A stretch of 64,000 nucleotides of DNA, from NCBI RefSeq assembly GCF_009728465.1, contig NZ_WOCD01000001.1, positions 1-64,000 of the forward strand. Reading direction: 5' to 3'. Positions 37,758 through 47,753 of the stretch are shown here, one piece after another (position 1 is the stretch's first letter; each line of letters begins with the position of its first letter). Source of the stretch: Psychrosphaera haliotis. Lineage in GTDB: Bacteria > Pseudomonadota > Gammaproteobacteria > Enterobacterales > Alteromonadaceae. The notes under the pieces were generated by a model, which saw only the letters and a list, made by a program, of their open reading frames with translations, was not told the origin of the DNA and searched no databases. Both the position numbers and the translations under genes were made by a program.

Positions 37758-40700
37758 CGACTTACTCCAACAGCAGCAACATACTCTTCCATAAATTCCA
37801 TTATTTTTTTCATTTTACCTTCCACCTGACACTGCACCAGAGGCAAAAGTAAAGTTCGAGTTAATACTAAAAAGTCTTTTGGTAATGGTTTGTCAGGCCC
37901 AAAATGACGGACTATGTGATCATCAATAGGCGATCGCTCATCTTCAATCGCACTTTCGATAATGCCTTGAATACTTTTTAACAATGCACTGCTTGGTTTA
38001 TCTTTGGTCATATCAACCGCCGCATTATAAGCAAAACGTCCGTACCACATTATAGGCTCTGAGCATTGCGTACTCATTAAATAAAGCTGTAACCATTTTT
38101 GTAGTTCGGCCAGCGCAAATTCTTGTTCTATTGAACTGAATGTAATGAAGTCATTGGTGTTGTGAGACAATAAGAATGTGGGACCAGGTTTGTCTGACAA
38201 GCTACGCATTAAATGAATCAGCCATGCTTCAATTCTATCGTCTGCTCTCACGTTTTTGGACAAACGTTTTACCAGTGACAAGCCACTTTCAATATTAAAA
38301 CTACCTCTAAGTGAAACCTCAATATTAGCTATTTGAAATTCGATAGACGTTTTGACGCTTCGACTCGATACCGACTTGGCCGCATCTGAATAACCGACCT
38401 TTAACGCCTCTAAAGTCGCATCTAGTTTGTGTACCGTTTGTTGGTAATCAAACAACAAGTCTTCGCCCCATGCTTTTGGTGGAAACGAACCCGATGCTAA
38501 CCATGACTGTTTGATTTTTGGCTCTATCTCTTGCTGAAAGTTTACCAATGACTGTACATGCTTATAACGCTGTAAACCGTCGTGCTCAAATGCCTCTACG
38601 TCTGATAAATTGTGATCGTTCAGCGCTAAATTAACGCCCAATTGTTGTTTATAAAAATGTTTGAGTGGGTTCTTGGCAAAGGTAATTAAATCATCTAATT
38701 CAACAATAACCTGATTGTCGACCGCCTGTAATTTAGCCTGTATATCGTGACATGAAAAAGGATCAAAAGTGCTTTCAACATCTAACACCTCATTGTTCTT
38801 AGTACTCTCAGACTGCATTTTCAAGCCAGACACAAAAGAACTAAACCATTGTTTATTATATGATTTAAGACCTACCAAAGATTGATTGTCGACAAAATAG
38901 CGTTCATTAAAAGGTTGTAAAGCGTGCTTGATCATGATTTGATCCTTCACTTTACTTGTTTGCATTCGCCCTTCAGGATTGTCGACAATGAAACTTTCTT
39001 GTAAATAATCTACCAATTCACTAAGTAATACCGATGGCATAAGTTCTTGATTATTTTTACTCGACTGTCCTAAATAACTGAGGTGTAATTTTTTACGAGC
39101 CGAACACACTGCTTCTAAAAACAAATAACGTTCATCGAGCTTTCTCGCCCTATCCCCTTTCCTTGGTTTATTCAATCCAACTAAGTCAAAACTTAATGGC
39201 TCAACGTGCCTTGGAAACTCCCCATCGTTTAAGCCCAATACACATACAATATCAAACGGGACTGAACGCATTGGCATCAGCGTACAAAAGTTTACTCTGC
39301 CAGCTAGGAAGCGCTGCGATACTCCAGTTTCGTTTAAATTTTGTCTAAAAAAGTGCTGAACGATTAAGTTGTTCACATCTACCATTGCGTCGTTATTTTG
39401 CTGATATTCTAATAACGTTTTATTTGCTTCTCGCAATTTATTCACTGAGATGAAGTCGGCGTCGATAATTTCTTCTGGATTGAAGAGGTTTGTAATTAAC
39501 TGGTCTACGCGCAAATACCACATTTCTGGGCTTGTAGCGTCGGTAAAGCGAGCTTTTAAGTCGGCTAGATAGCTAATAAAAGTTACCAGCTTAGCCATCA
39601 CATTTACATTGAGGCCTTCAATACTTGTGTAACTTGCAGTGCCATGCCAAACAGACTCTTGCCCTAAACTAAAACCAAGTACCATGCGTTTCAAGCCGTA
39701 TAACCAAGTGTTAATGTCTTCTTTTGGCATATTCCAATTGGCTTTGTGTTCGCCATTGAGTGCCCATTTAATTTCGCACTCCACAATCCATTCTTTTAAT
39801 AACTCAAGCTCTGCAGAATCAATATTAAATGCCGTCATTATTAGCGGCACTTCTAACCAATCTAATACTTCACTTACGGTAAACCTAGACGTAGGTAAGC
39901 CTAATAAGGATACGAATGTGTTTAATATAGGATTTTCCGACAAAGAGCTTCTATCTGAAATACTGTATGGAATAGACTGTTCTGGTTGCTGAGGGTCTCT
40001 TGCAAAAACCGCATCAATAAACGGCGCATAGTCATTAATATCTGGCACCATAACAAGAATATCTTTAGGTAAAATAGTATTTGATTCTAACCAGCCTAAT
40101 AGCTTGTCTTTTAAAACTTCAAGTTCACGAAAGCGACTATGACAACTATGTATTTGAATAGTATCGTCAACTTTACCTTTGTTAATCATTAGTGGAACTT
40201 TACCAGTCTCATCATTAAGCGCTTCTATAGATAAAGGCTCGGCACTGCCCCTATACTCCAGTTCTAAAATATCCTGTTGTACTTTTCCCAGTAACGTTTT
40301 GTTGTGCTCACCTCTGGGATCCGCCAGAAATATATCTTGGAACTCAATGTCACGCTGAGACAAACTATCTAAATAGTCTCGCCCTACTTTGCCCCAACTG
40401 GCTAATAGCGGGTTACCTGTAATGAAGTAGTTTTGTTTTTGCTCATTATTTGTCAGCGCAATTTTACTTTGTTGCTGATTGAGCCTAGCTAGTGTTTTTT
40501 CACTTAAGATATCGCCCCAGTACATACTGCATGGATTAAACCAAAGTATGTTAACTTCAATGTGCTGACTCAACGCCATCAATACGTCTATTTGATGAGA
40601 AGGTAAACTAGAAATCCCGAACACAAATAAGCGATTAGGAATAAGTTTCAATAATGCTTCTGGTTCAATGGTACTTATTTTTTCCAATAAAACTTGATGC

Positions 40701-41320
40701 AAAGACGCACGGTGGAACTGGCTTTGCTCTAGCTGCTCTACGTTTTGATAGATACCGCGCCATAAAATAGCTTGCCACTCTTGTCGCCCAATATCGTCGT
40801 TATCTGGTAAATCATTGTTGCCGTTTAGCCAATGTAATAACCATTCAGGTCGGTAAACTAAATAGTTATCATAGGCATCTGCAATCTTTTCACTTAATTG
40901 GAAACGTCGTAAGTCGGTATACTCACTTGATGAATGTCGTTCGTCTGTTGATAGATACTCTTTTATCGCTGCAAAATTAGCATCGTCTAAAAAATCGGGT
41001 AGTAAATGATAAATCTTCCAACGCAAACGGTCTTTATTGTATGCACTAGTACTTGGGACATTTGGTATTAGTTGCTGGTACAACGACCATATAAAGCTAC
41101 TCGGTAATGGGAATTTTAGATTGGCAGCAATACCAAGTTGTTGAGCAATTTGTATTTTTAACCACTCTGACATACCTGGACTATGCACTAATATCGTTTC
41201 AGCGGTAAATGGATTTTGACCGGAATTACTTTTAAGTTGCTGGCTAAGTACTGTAACTAAGGCTTCTAATCGGTTTGATTGATAAACCGTAATGTTTGAT
41301 GAATTGGATTGATTGTTAAT
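37754..41320 (-). CDS. recC: Exodeoxyribonuclease V subunit RecC, apparent AUU start
   Basis: About 1188 residues; RecC recognises Chi and holds the complex together. The conserved N-terminus NITVYQSNRLEALVTVL, ETILVHSPGMSEWLKIQIAQ and GIAANLKFPLPSSFIW is present in one open frame, but no ATG, GTG or TTG precedes it: the frame is bounded by a TAG. The best start is ATT at 41320, with AGGA seven bases upstream, overlapping the upstream gene's TAA as ATTAA. The GTG at 41188 would delete 44 conserved residues. RecC's inactive nuclease-like C-terminal region is present and ATGA links it to recB. Confidence 0.88.
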   Translation of the reverse strand: MNNQSNSSNITVYQSNRLEALVTVLSQQLKSNSGQNPFTAETILVHSPGMSEWLKIQIAQQLGIAANLKFPLPSSFIWSLYQQLIPNVPSTSAYNKDRLRWKIYHLLPDFLDDANFAAIKEYLSTDERHSSSEYTDLRRFQLSEKIADAYDNYLVYRPEWLLHWLNGNNDLPDNDDIGRQEWQAILWRGIYQNVEQLEQSQFHRASLHQVLLEKISTIEPEALLKLIPNRLFVFGISSLPSHQIDVLMALSQHIEVNILWFNPCSMYWGDILSEKTLARLNQQQSKIALTNNEQKQNYFITGNPLLASWGKVGRDYLDSLSQRDIEFQDIFLADPRGEHNKTLLGKVQQDILELEYRGSAEPLSIEALNDETGKVPLMINKGKVDDTIQIHSCHSRFRELEVLKDKLLGWLESNTILPKDILVMVPDINDYAPFIDAVFARDPQQPEQSIPYSISDRSSLSENPILNTFVSLLGLPTSRFTVSEVLDWLEVPLIMTAFNIDSAELELLKEWIVECEIKWALNGEHKANWNMPKEDINTWLYGLKRMVLGFSLGQESVWHGTASYTSIEGLNVNVMAKLVTFISYLADLKARFTDATSPEMWYLRVDQLITNLFNPEEIIDADFISVNKLREANKTLLEYQQNNDAMVDVNNLIVQHFFRQNLNETGVSQRFLAGRVNFCTLMPMRSVPFDIVCVLGLNDGEFPRHVEPLSFDLVGLNKPRKGDRARKLDERYLFLEAVCSARKKLHLSYLGQSSKNNQELMPSVLLSELVDYLQESFIVDNPEGRMQTSKVKDQIMIKHALQPFNERYFVDNQSLVGLKSYNKQWFSSFVSGLKMQSESTKNNEVLDVESTFDPFSCHDIQAKLQAVDNQVIVELDDLITFAKNPLKHFYKQQLGVNLALNDHNLSDVEAFEHDGLQRYKHVQSLVNFQQEIEPKIKQSWLASGSFPPKAWGEDLLFDYQQTVHKLDATLEALKVGYSDAAKSVSSRSVKTSIEFQIANIEVSLRGSFNIESGLSLVKRLSKNVRADDRIEAWLIHLMRSLSDKPGPTFLLSHNTNDFITFSSIEQEFALAELQKWLQLYLMSTQCSEPIMWYGRFAYNAAVDMTKDKPSSALLKSIQGIIESAIEDERSPIDDHIVRHFGPDKPLPKDFLVLTRTLLLPLVQCQVEGKMKKIMEFMEEYVAAVGVSR

Positions 41321-41642
41321 ATTGATGTCCTAAATATTTATCAATTAAATTAGAAATATGTTCCATTGTCTCTGACTCAAAATCTTCTTCATTTTGGTCG
41401 ATGAGTTCTAACATCTTGTTTGTTTGCTCGAGTGTTAATCGCTTTTTATTTAAACAGAAATCTATTTCAGGTAATGATTTGTCATAACGAGGCACAATTT
41501 GCCATTCAATAAGTTGTGGGTAGAGTTTTTGGAAATACTTATTTGCGACTACACAGTACCCTTCAACATGATCTAAACCATCAGGGCCCAATGAACCGGG
41601 TTCAACTCTCACTAGCACTGACAACTTAGTATCGCCTGGCAT
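41316..41642 (-). CDS. Conserved hypothetical protein, first gene of the recCBD operon
   Basis: 108 residues, no signal peptide or membrane helix. The N-terminal block LSVLVRVEPGSLGPDGLDHVEGYC and the middle block IEWQIVPRYDKSLPEIDF look like conserved motifs of a small family I believe occurs in other Alteromonadales, without known function. A good ribosome site (AAGGTGG) precedes the ATG at 41642. Its TAA stop overlaps the apparent recC start, so it appears to be translationally coupled to recC. Whether it works with RecBCD is not known; position is the only evidence. Confidence 0.7.
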   Translation of the reverse strand: MPGDTKLSVLVRVEPGSLGPDGLDHVEGYCVVANKYFQKLYPQLIEWQIVPRYDKSLPEIDFCLNKKRLTLEQTNKMLELIDQNEEDFESETMEHISNLIDKYLGHQY

Positions 41643-41799
41643 ATGGCCACCTTATGTTTGGTTGGAGCATTAACATTAAATAAAAGAAGAAATTATTATT
41701 TTTAAACCACTTAGCTTCTTATCTCAAAATACTACTGAGTTGCTGCTTAAATGGCAATTCTAAATTCGCTTACATAGATTGTAGTCAATTTTCGTTCAA

Positions 41800-42164
41800 C
41801 TACATCATCCAAATGCCTAAGTTTACTTTACAATCGATACTGTCCAGTGCCATGTGTATTAATAGTCCAACACCGACTATTCGTGTTTTTGGGATTGCTG
41901 CCAACACAAAATACAAAATAACAAATGGCCAAGTGTGCAAAGGATGAAAACCCATACTGCATCTTAGGGGATCATATATTGGTGTCGCTAATAAATGGTC
42001 GATATCTATTACCATGGTCAGCATCATTACGATAAACGCTAGGCGCCATTTTGATTTAAAAAATGAGAGCGCAATAACGGCCGGCACTAATACGTGTAAA
42101 AATAAATGAAAGATTTTGTCGTTCCTATTTTGTCGTTCTTATAAAAGAAGTAGTTTTTAAACAT
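41800..42164 (-). pseudogene. DUF6122 family membrane protein, broken by a 14-bp tandem duplication
   Basis: Removing one 14-bp repeat unit yields an open frame of about 116 residues from ATG 42164: MFKNYFFYKNDKIFHLFLHV, then LVPAVIALSFF, the block MVIDIDHLLATPIYDPLRC, GFHPLHTWP and GLLIHMALDSIDC. These His/Asp-rich blocks between three to four membrane helices are the DUF6122 signature and resemble membrane-bound metal-dependent hydrolases; function is unknown. As given, the duplication shifts the frame, and the only downstream start is GTG 42087, which lacks the first conserved helix. The gene stands alone, divergent from xthA. Confidence 0.75.
42113..42140. repeat. 14-bp tandem duplication inside the DUF6122 gene
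   Basis: ATTTTGTCGTTCCT (42113-42126) is followed by ATTTTGTCGTTCTT (42127-42140), 13 of 14 identical. Because 14 is not a multiple of three it shifts the reading frame of the DUF6122 gene. Confidence 0.92.
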
Positions 42165-42253
42165 AGCTTGATTAAGCCGTTGCGATAACAAATTCGGTAA
42201 GGCATGATCGCAAGTATATTATTATTTAAATATCAAAATTAAAAGTGAGCATT

Positions 42254-43072
42254 ATGAAAGTCATTTCTTTTAATATAAACGGCTTAAGAGCACGTTTACA
42301 TCAGTTAGAAGCCCTTATCGCCAAGCACAATCCAGATGTCATTGGTCTGCAAGAAACTAAAGTGCATGATGAGGCCTTTCCAGAAGAAGCCGTTACTGCA
42401 ATGGGTTACAAGGTATTTTTCCATGGTCAGAAAGCGCACTACGGCGTTGCTATGTTAGTTAGAAATGACGTTGCTGAGAATATTACTAACGTACAAAAAG
42501 GTTTTCCCACTGATAATGATGAGCACCAAAAACGAATGGTTATGGTGACGTTTGATTACAATGGCCAGTCTGTTTCTGTGTTAAATGGTTACTTCCCGCA
42601 AGGCGAAAGTATTGATCATGAGATTAAATTTCCATACAAACGTGCGTTTTATCAAGATTTGATGTCTTACTTAACAGAACACAAAGACCCTAAAGAAGCT
42701 GTGATTGTAATGGGTGATATCAATATTTCTCCAACGGATTTAGACATTGGTATTGGCGAGCCAAACAAAAAACGCTGGTTAAAAACGGGTAAATGTTCGT
42801 TCCAACCTGAAGAACGCGAGTGGTTAGCAACACTATTAAACTGGGGATTCAAAGATACTTTCCGCACACTTCACCCAACCAAAGGTGAACAGTACTCATG
42901 GTTTGACTATCGCTCTAGAGGTTTTGACGATAACCGAGGTTTAAGAATTGACGTGGTTTTAGCAACTGAGTCTTTAAACAGTAAGGTTACTGACGCTGGA
43001 ATAGACTACGAATTACGTGGCATTGAAAAACCATCAGATCACGCCCCTATTTGGTCAACCTTTGATATTTGA
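42254..43072 (+). CDS. xthA: Exodeoxyribonuclease III
   Basis: 272-residue AP endonuclease and 3'-5' exonuclease of base-excision repair. The active-site blocks are intact: [17 protein letters not shown] (metal-binding Glu), [23 protein letters not shown] (Asp/Asn pair), and the C-terminal PSDHAPIW with the catalytic Asp-His. Length matches E. coli XthA (268). The ATG at 42254 is preferred to GTG 42245. The stop codon lies inside a 7-bp repeat tract, and a terminator follows. Confidence 0.96.
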   Translation: MKVISFNINGLRARLHQLEALIAKHNPDVIGLQETKVHDEAFPEEAVTAMGYKVFFHGQKAHYGVAMLVRNDVAENITNVQKGFPTDNDEHQKRMVMVTFDYNGQSVSVLNGYFPQGESIDHEIKFPYKRAFYQDLMSYLTEHKDPKEAVIVMGDINISPTDLDIGIGEPNKKRWLKTGKCSFQPEEREWLATLLNWGFKDTFRTLHPTKGEQYSWFDYRSRGFDDNRGLRIDVVLATESLNSKVTDAGIDYELRGIEKPSDHAPIWSTFDI

Positions 43073-43102
43073 TATTTGATATTTGATATTTGATATTTGA
43101 TA
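43061..43102 (+). repeat. Six tandem copies of TTTGATA overlapping the xthA stop
   Basis: Six perfect 7-bp units run from 43061 to 43102. The first copy and part of the second encode the last residues FDI and the stop of XthA; the rest is untranslated. Copy number changes after the stop would not alter the protein. Confidence 0.95.
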
Positions 43103-43113
43103 AAACCGAACAT

Positions 43114-43139
43114 AAAAGCTTCTCAAGGGAAGCTTTTTT
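43114..43139. terminator. Terminator between xthA and yfbV
   Basis: AAGCTTC (43116-43122) pairs with GAAGCTT (43129-43135), with AAAA before and TTTTTT after, so it can serve both converging genes. Confidence 0.85.
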
Positions 43140-43146
43140 ATTTCTT

Positions 43147-43635
43147 TTAATGCTTCTTTTTGTTATTCCCACCAAATAACCTATTTAACAGTAGCGCTAA
43201 ATCCATAAACGTTAAACGACTGTTTACTTTGTTATTTGTAACCCACCCTTCAGGTGGCAGTTTTTTGTCGTCTTTTGAGTAATAGCTAAGATCAGCTTGA
43301 TGCTGAGCTTGAACTTTGTTTTCAATTTCTCGGTACCAATTTTGAAGACTAATAGGCAGCCTTGTATCAGCTTGTTGACCAAGTTGATAAAACCCATGCG
43401 CTGGAATAGATAACAGCATGATCGACATTGCAATCGCGCTATGAAGAGAGTCAACGCCAAAATAATAGATTTGCAGCCAGATAGTAATTAACGCGATGGC
43501 AGGCGCAGCTGTTAACGACATATCAGTCAATCTAATCGCTTTAGTTTGTTCAAACATCAATAGATAGGGTTCGTGCTTTGGCCAAGTTTGACTAAACAAG
43601 TAACCTTTATAAAAAGTATTTTTTAAAATAGTCAT
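43147..43635 (-). CDS. yfbV: YfbV/UPF0208 (DUF412) inner-membrane protein
   Basis: 162 residues with two membrane helices (about residues 43-60, APAIALITIWLQIYYFG, and 66-84, SAIAMSIMLLSIPAHGFYQLG). The N-terminal FYKGYLFSQTWPKHEPYL and the block GQQADTRLPISLQNWYREIENKV are family signatures. In E. coli, YfbV helps to insulate the terminus macrodomain. It is divergent from ackA-pta with 134 bases between, the same arrangement as in E. coli. Confidence 0.92.
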   Translation of the reverse strand: MTILKNTFYKGYLFSQTWPKHEPYLLMFEQTKAIRLTDMSLTAAPAIALITIWLQIYYFGVDSLHSAIAMSIMLLSIPAHGFYQLGQQADTRLPISLQNWYREIENKVQAQHQADLSYYSKDDKKLPPEGWVTNNKVNSRLTFMDLALLLNRLFGGNNKKKH

Positions 43636-43769
43636 GCCCCCATTTATAATTAAACGTTATACTGTAAAGATAACCTAAACCGTGAATTTTGAAAACTTTC
43701 TGCGCCATTTAATGCCATTATTTTAAGTGAGGTAGATACTAATATAAAGCTTTTCAGCGTAAGGAAATT

Positions 43770-44988
43770 ATGAGCTCTAATTCCCATGTTCTTGTTTTAA
43801 ACTGTGGCAGTTTCTTCATTTAAGTTTGCATTAATAGACAGCGCAACAGGTCATCAAATATTACATGGCCTAGCAGAAAAGCTTGGCGACGATGATGCAT
43901 CCATAACGATTAAACGAGAAAATGAAAAAAATAGATTAGAGCTTGGTAAAAATAATCAACACGTTGACGCAATTAAAGTCTTAGTTTCAACGCTTCAAGA
44001 ACTCGGTTTAGATAACAATATTGGTGCAATTGGCCACAGAGTGGTGCACGGCGGAGAAATGTTTACTCAATCTGCTGTCATAGACGATGATGTTATAACT
44101 GCAATCGAAGCGGTTTCAGCTCTAGCACCTCTTCATAACCCCGCTAATCTAATTGGTATTAAAGCCGCACAACTGGCCTTCCCAGGCATTCCACAGGTGG
44201 CAGTATTTGACACGGCATTTCACCAGACCATGCCAGAAAAAGCCTACATGTACGCAATAGACAAAGACCATTATAAAGAAAAAGGCATACGTCGTTACGG
44301 TTTTCATGGAACAAGCCACTTTTTTGTTGCCCAAAAAGCAGCAGAGTGGCTCAACAAATCATTTGAAACCACCTCTGTTATAACGGTTCATTTAGGTAAT
44401 GGTTGTTCAGTGTGTGCAATCAGCGACGGCAAAAGTGTAGATACTTCAATGGGCATGACACCACTTGAAGGGCTAATGATGGGCACTCGCAGTGGTGATA
44501 TCGACCCTGGTGTTATTATGTATTTAATGAAGCGTTATAAATATGACGCCAACCAGATTGATGACTTCTTAAACAAACAAAGCGGCATGTTAGGCCTAAG
44601 TCAACTATCAAACGACTGCAGAACATTAGAAGACGCGTTAAATGATGCGGACAATGAGAAAAGACTTGCCGCACAATTAACCCTTGAAGTTTATAGTTAT
44701 CGAGTCGCCAAATATATTGCTGGTTACACCTGCGCACTCACCCACCTTGATGCCGTTGTTTTTACCGGTGGAATTGGTGAAAACTCTAATTATATAAGAG
44801 ATATAGTGGTTAAACATCTTGGACTACTAGGTCTAACTATTGACGATTGTAAAAATCAACAAGCTCGATTTGGTCAAGCAGGCGCAATCAATGACCCAAC
44901 ATCACGAACACCCGTGTTAGTTATTCCTACCAATGAAGAATGGGTAATTGCCCAAGATGCTGCAAAGCTAACCAAAGGAGTTAAGTAA
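43770..44988 (+). pseudogene. ackA: Acetate kinase (one-base frameshift here)
   Basis: Acetate kinase converts acetyl phosphate and ADP to acetate and ATP. From ATG 43770 (ribosome site AAGGAA) the frame reads MSSNSHVLVLNCGS and then stops; removing one T from GTTTC at 43811-43813 gives LNCGSSSFKFA, the family signature, and continues to the end. Repaired length is about 405 residues. Other motifs: RYGFHGTSH, VHLGNGCSVCAI, MGTRSGDIDPG and FTGGIGENS. The TAA stop overlaps the pta ATG (TAATG). The break is probably a sequence error. Confidence 0.95.
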
Positions 44989-47126
44989 TGGCCCATAGAA
45001 TTATGTTAGTGCCGGTTGGCTCTGGAGTAGGACTTACTTCTGTGACCTTAGGTCTATTTAGAGCACTTGAGCACAAAGCGGTAAAAGTAAACTTTTTTAA
45101 ACCTATTTCACAACCAATAAGTGGTGATAAAGGGCCTGAAAAAACGACGCAAATTTTACGGAATTTAAGTCACATCGATCCGCCAGAGCCCTTCTCACTC
45201 AACTATGCCGAAACGTTAATCGGTGATGATAATGTTGATATTTTGTTAGAAGAAATAGTAGAACGTTTTGAATCTCATATTAAAGATGATGAAGCCGTTA
45301 TTATAGAAGGCCTAGTCCCTACTAAAGATCAGGCTTACGTCAACAAAATCAACCGTCAAATCGCAACAGCCTTAGGGGCTGATGTCGTTTTTGTTATTGC
45401 GCCAGGAAATACCACATTAACTGCATTAGAAGATCAGCTGGAAATTGCCGCAAATAACTATGGCGGTTTTAAAAGCGAACATGTTATTGGCACCATATTT
45501 AATAAAGTAAATGCCCCTAGAGATTTAAAAGGCAACTTAGCTAACGATTTTTCTGAAGTACTTTTAGAAAATGCGAGCAAAGATGATTCAGTCAATTACA
45601 AAAAGCTATCTATCTTTAACAAAAGCTTCAGTTTATTAGGCTGCGTTCCTTGGAATTCTGACCTCATAGCGCCACGAGTAAAAGATTTGGCGGAATACTT
45701 AGATGCAAAAGTAATTAACGAAGGTGACCTAGAATTCCGTCGATTAAGATCAATCACAGTATGTGCAAGAACCGTTGGCAATATCTTAGGTAGAGTTCGA
45801 CCGGGTGTACTTTTAGTGACGCCTGGTGATCGTTCAGATGTGTTAGTCGCTGCTTCATTATCTGCAATGAACGGCACGAAACTAGGCGCTATATTGCTGA
45901 CGGGAGGTTTCCAACCAGAACCTTCTATTTTAGAACTATGTAAACAGGCTTTTGAAAAAGGCCTACCGGTTTTATCCACCAAAAGTGATACCTGGGACAC
46001 CGCTTTATTACTGCAACGATTTAATATGGAAGTTCCCATCGATGACGAACAACGTATTGAGCGAGTTAAAGATCACACTGCAACACATATAAGTGAAAGC
46101 TGGATTGAAAGCCTAACTAAAAACGTAGCTAAGATTAGGAAGTTATCCCCTGCTGCGTTTAGGTATAATCTGACCGACAAGGCCCGAAAAGCGAACAAAA
46201 CCATAGTTCTGCCGGAAGGCAATGAACCAAGAACTATAAAGGCCGCTGCTATTTGTGGTAAACGAGGCATCGCCAAATGTGTTTTGCTAGGCAACCCAGA
46301 AGAAATAATGTTGGTTGCTGAACAACAAGGTGTTGAGTTAAACGACAACGTTATTATTAAAAACCCAGAGAAAATACGTCATCGTTACATTGCCCCTATG
46401 GTTGAACTCAGAAAACACAAAGGTCTTACAGAAGTGGTAGCTGAAGAACAGCTTGAGGATAACGTTGTACTTGCAACGGTTATGTTAGCTCAAGATGAAG
46501 TAGATGGGTTAGTATCTGGTGCAGTGCATACAACAGCAAATACCATTCGACCTCCACTACAGTTAATTAAAACTGCAGAAGGCGCGTCACTAGTCTCTTC
46601 GATATTTTTCATGTTACTACCTGATCAAGTTTTGGTTTACGGCGATTGTGCCATTAACCCAGACCCGAGCGCGGATCAACTTGCCGACATTGCCATTCAA
46701 TCTGCGGATTCAGCAAAGGCCTTTGGTATAGAGCCAAAAGTTGCAATGATCAGTTACTCGACGGGTACTTCAGGTACCGGCGCCGATGTAGATAAAGTAA
46801 GGCAGGCAACTGAAATAGCGAAACAAAAACGTCCAGACCTAATCATAGATGGTCCGTTACAATATGATGCAGCAGTAATGGAAAATGTAGCACGTAAAAA
46901 GGCACCAAACAGCCCAGTAGCAGGTCAAGCAACGGTATTCGTATTTCCTGATTTAAATACCGGCAATACAACTTACAAAGCGGTTCAGCGAAGTGCGGAT
47001 GTGGTTAGCATTGGACCTATGCTCCAAGGAATGCGAAAGCCAGTTAACGATTTATCTCGTGGTGCTTTGGTTGATGATATTGTTTATACAATCGCCTTAA
47101 CGGCGATCCAATCATCACAAATTTAA
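44988..47126 (+). CDS. pta: Phosphate acetyltransferase
   Basis: 712 residues (E. coli 714), interconverting acetyl-CoA and acetyl phosphate. It is the long three-domain form: an N-terminal P-loop/BioD-like domain ([20 protein letters not shown]), a central DRTGG domain (about residues 220-335, [16 protein letters not shown] and [12 protein letters not shown]) and the C-terminal catalytic domain ([45 protein letters not shown]). It is translationally coupled to ackA, and the pair governs acetate overflow and reassimilation and the acetyl phosphate pool. Confidence 0.97.
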   Translation: MAHRIMLVPVGSGVGLTSVTLGLFRALEHKAVKVNFFKPISQPISGDKGPEKTTQILRNLSHIDPPEPFSLNYAETLIGDDNVDILLEEIVERFESHIKDDEAVIIEGLVPTKDQAYVNKINRQIATALGADVVFVIAPGNTTLTALEDQLEIAANNYGGFKSEHVIGTIFNKVNAPRDLKGNLANDFSEVLLENASKDDSVNYKKLSIFNKSFSLLGCVPWNSDLIAPRVKDLAEYLDAKVINEGDLEFRRLRSITVCARTVGNILGRVRPGVLLVTPGDRSDVLVAASLSAMNGTKLGAILLTGGFQPEPSILELCKQAFEKGLPVLSTKSDTWDTALLLQRFNMEVPIDDEQRIERVKDHTATHISESWIESLTKNVAKIRKLSPAAFRYNLTDKARKANKTIVLPEGNEPRTIKAAAICGKRGIAKCVLLGNPEEIMLVAEQQGVELNDNVIIKNPEKIRHRYIAPMVELRKHKGLTEVVAEEQLEDNVVLATVMLAQDEVDGLVSGAVHTTANTIRPPLQLIKTAEGASLVSSIFFMLLPDQVLVYGDCAINPDPSADQLADIAIQSADSAKAFGIEPKVAMISYSTGTSGTGADVDKVRQATEIAKQKRPDLIIDGPLQYDAAVMENVARKKAPNSPVAGQATVFVFPDLNTGNTTYKAVQRSADVVSIGPMLQGMRKPVNDLSRGALVDDIVYTIALTAIQSSQI

Positions 47127-47139
47127 GATCAAATAGTTA

Positions 47140-47190
47140 AAATATAAGCGCTGGTTCTTTTTTAACCCAAAGGCTGAAGTGCTTATATTT
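47140..47190 (+). repeat. Long inverted repeat downstream of pta
   Basis: AAATATAAGC (47140-47149) pairs perfectly with GCTTATATTT (47181-47190); inside the 31-base loop GGTT and AACC can form a second short stem around a T6 run. No T tract follows the outer stem, so it is not a classical terminator, although it may stabilise or end the pta mRNA. Confidence 0.55.
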
Positions 47191-47343
47191 CAAGGCTTAA
47201 CGAAAGTTAAACCGAGTAACCAACATAGTTATCCACAGATATTGTGAGTAACATGAGCTTAACTAACTGATCTTTTTAAATATTCATAGTAGTATCTGTA
47301 ACAACAGATTGACCTGACATTGCGTTAAAGAGATAGACTATTT

Positions 47344-47730
47344 ATGCCTAAACAAACGTTACAATTACTTGATGCTCAGTTGACGATTCACAGCCTACCA
47401 CCCGAGCAGTCTATACCCTCTCAAGTGCTTGATTCTGAGCTGTTTTTTATTGGTAAAACAGCCGATGAAGTTTCCATCGTTTGTTTGTCTGAAATAGATG
47501 TAGATAGTGAAGAAGCTGAGCCGGGGTGGCAAGCACTTGAAGTATTGGGCCCGTTAGGATTTTCTTTAACTGGTATTTTATCCAACATTTCTGGCGTATT
47601 GGCCAACGCCAATATAAGTATATTTGCAGTATCGACGTTTGAAACCGATTACATTATGGTCAAGGCCTTGCATATAAATGAAGCTATAAAAGCACTGCGT
47701 AAAAATGGTTATAAAGTGTTAACTGATTAA
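47344..47730 (+). CDS. ACT domain-containing protein
   Basis: 128 residues. The C-terminal part (GFSLTGILSNISGVLANANISIFAVSTFETDYIMVKA, residues about 73-108 in order; the first half matches LTGILSNISGVLANANIS) is a clear ACT fold of the kind that binds amino acids, similar to the pair-type ACT proteins related to CASTOR1 and to stand-alone bacterial regulators. No catalytic domain is attached. The ligand and target are unknown. It begins the set ACT protein, EIIA-like protein, yffB, dapE; an amino-acid-sensing role connected to the lysine pathway is possible but speculative. Confidence 0.8.
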   Translation: MPKQTLQLLDAQLTIHSLPPEQSIPSQVLDSELFFIGKTADEVSIVCLSEIDVDSEEAEPGWQALEVLGPLGFSLTGILSNISGVLANANISIFAVSTFETDYIMVKALHINEAIKALRKNGYKVLTD

Positions 47731-47753
47731 GCTAATTGAATCACGGATCTATA

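Noticed and set aside
41188..41188. GTG 41188 as the recC start.
   Set aside because: It would remove 44 residues that match the conserved RecC N-terminus.
43061..43102. CRISPR-like or iteron-like array.
   Set aside because: The units are 7 bp with no spacers and do not accompany cas or replication genes; it is a simple tandem repeat.
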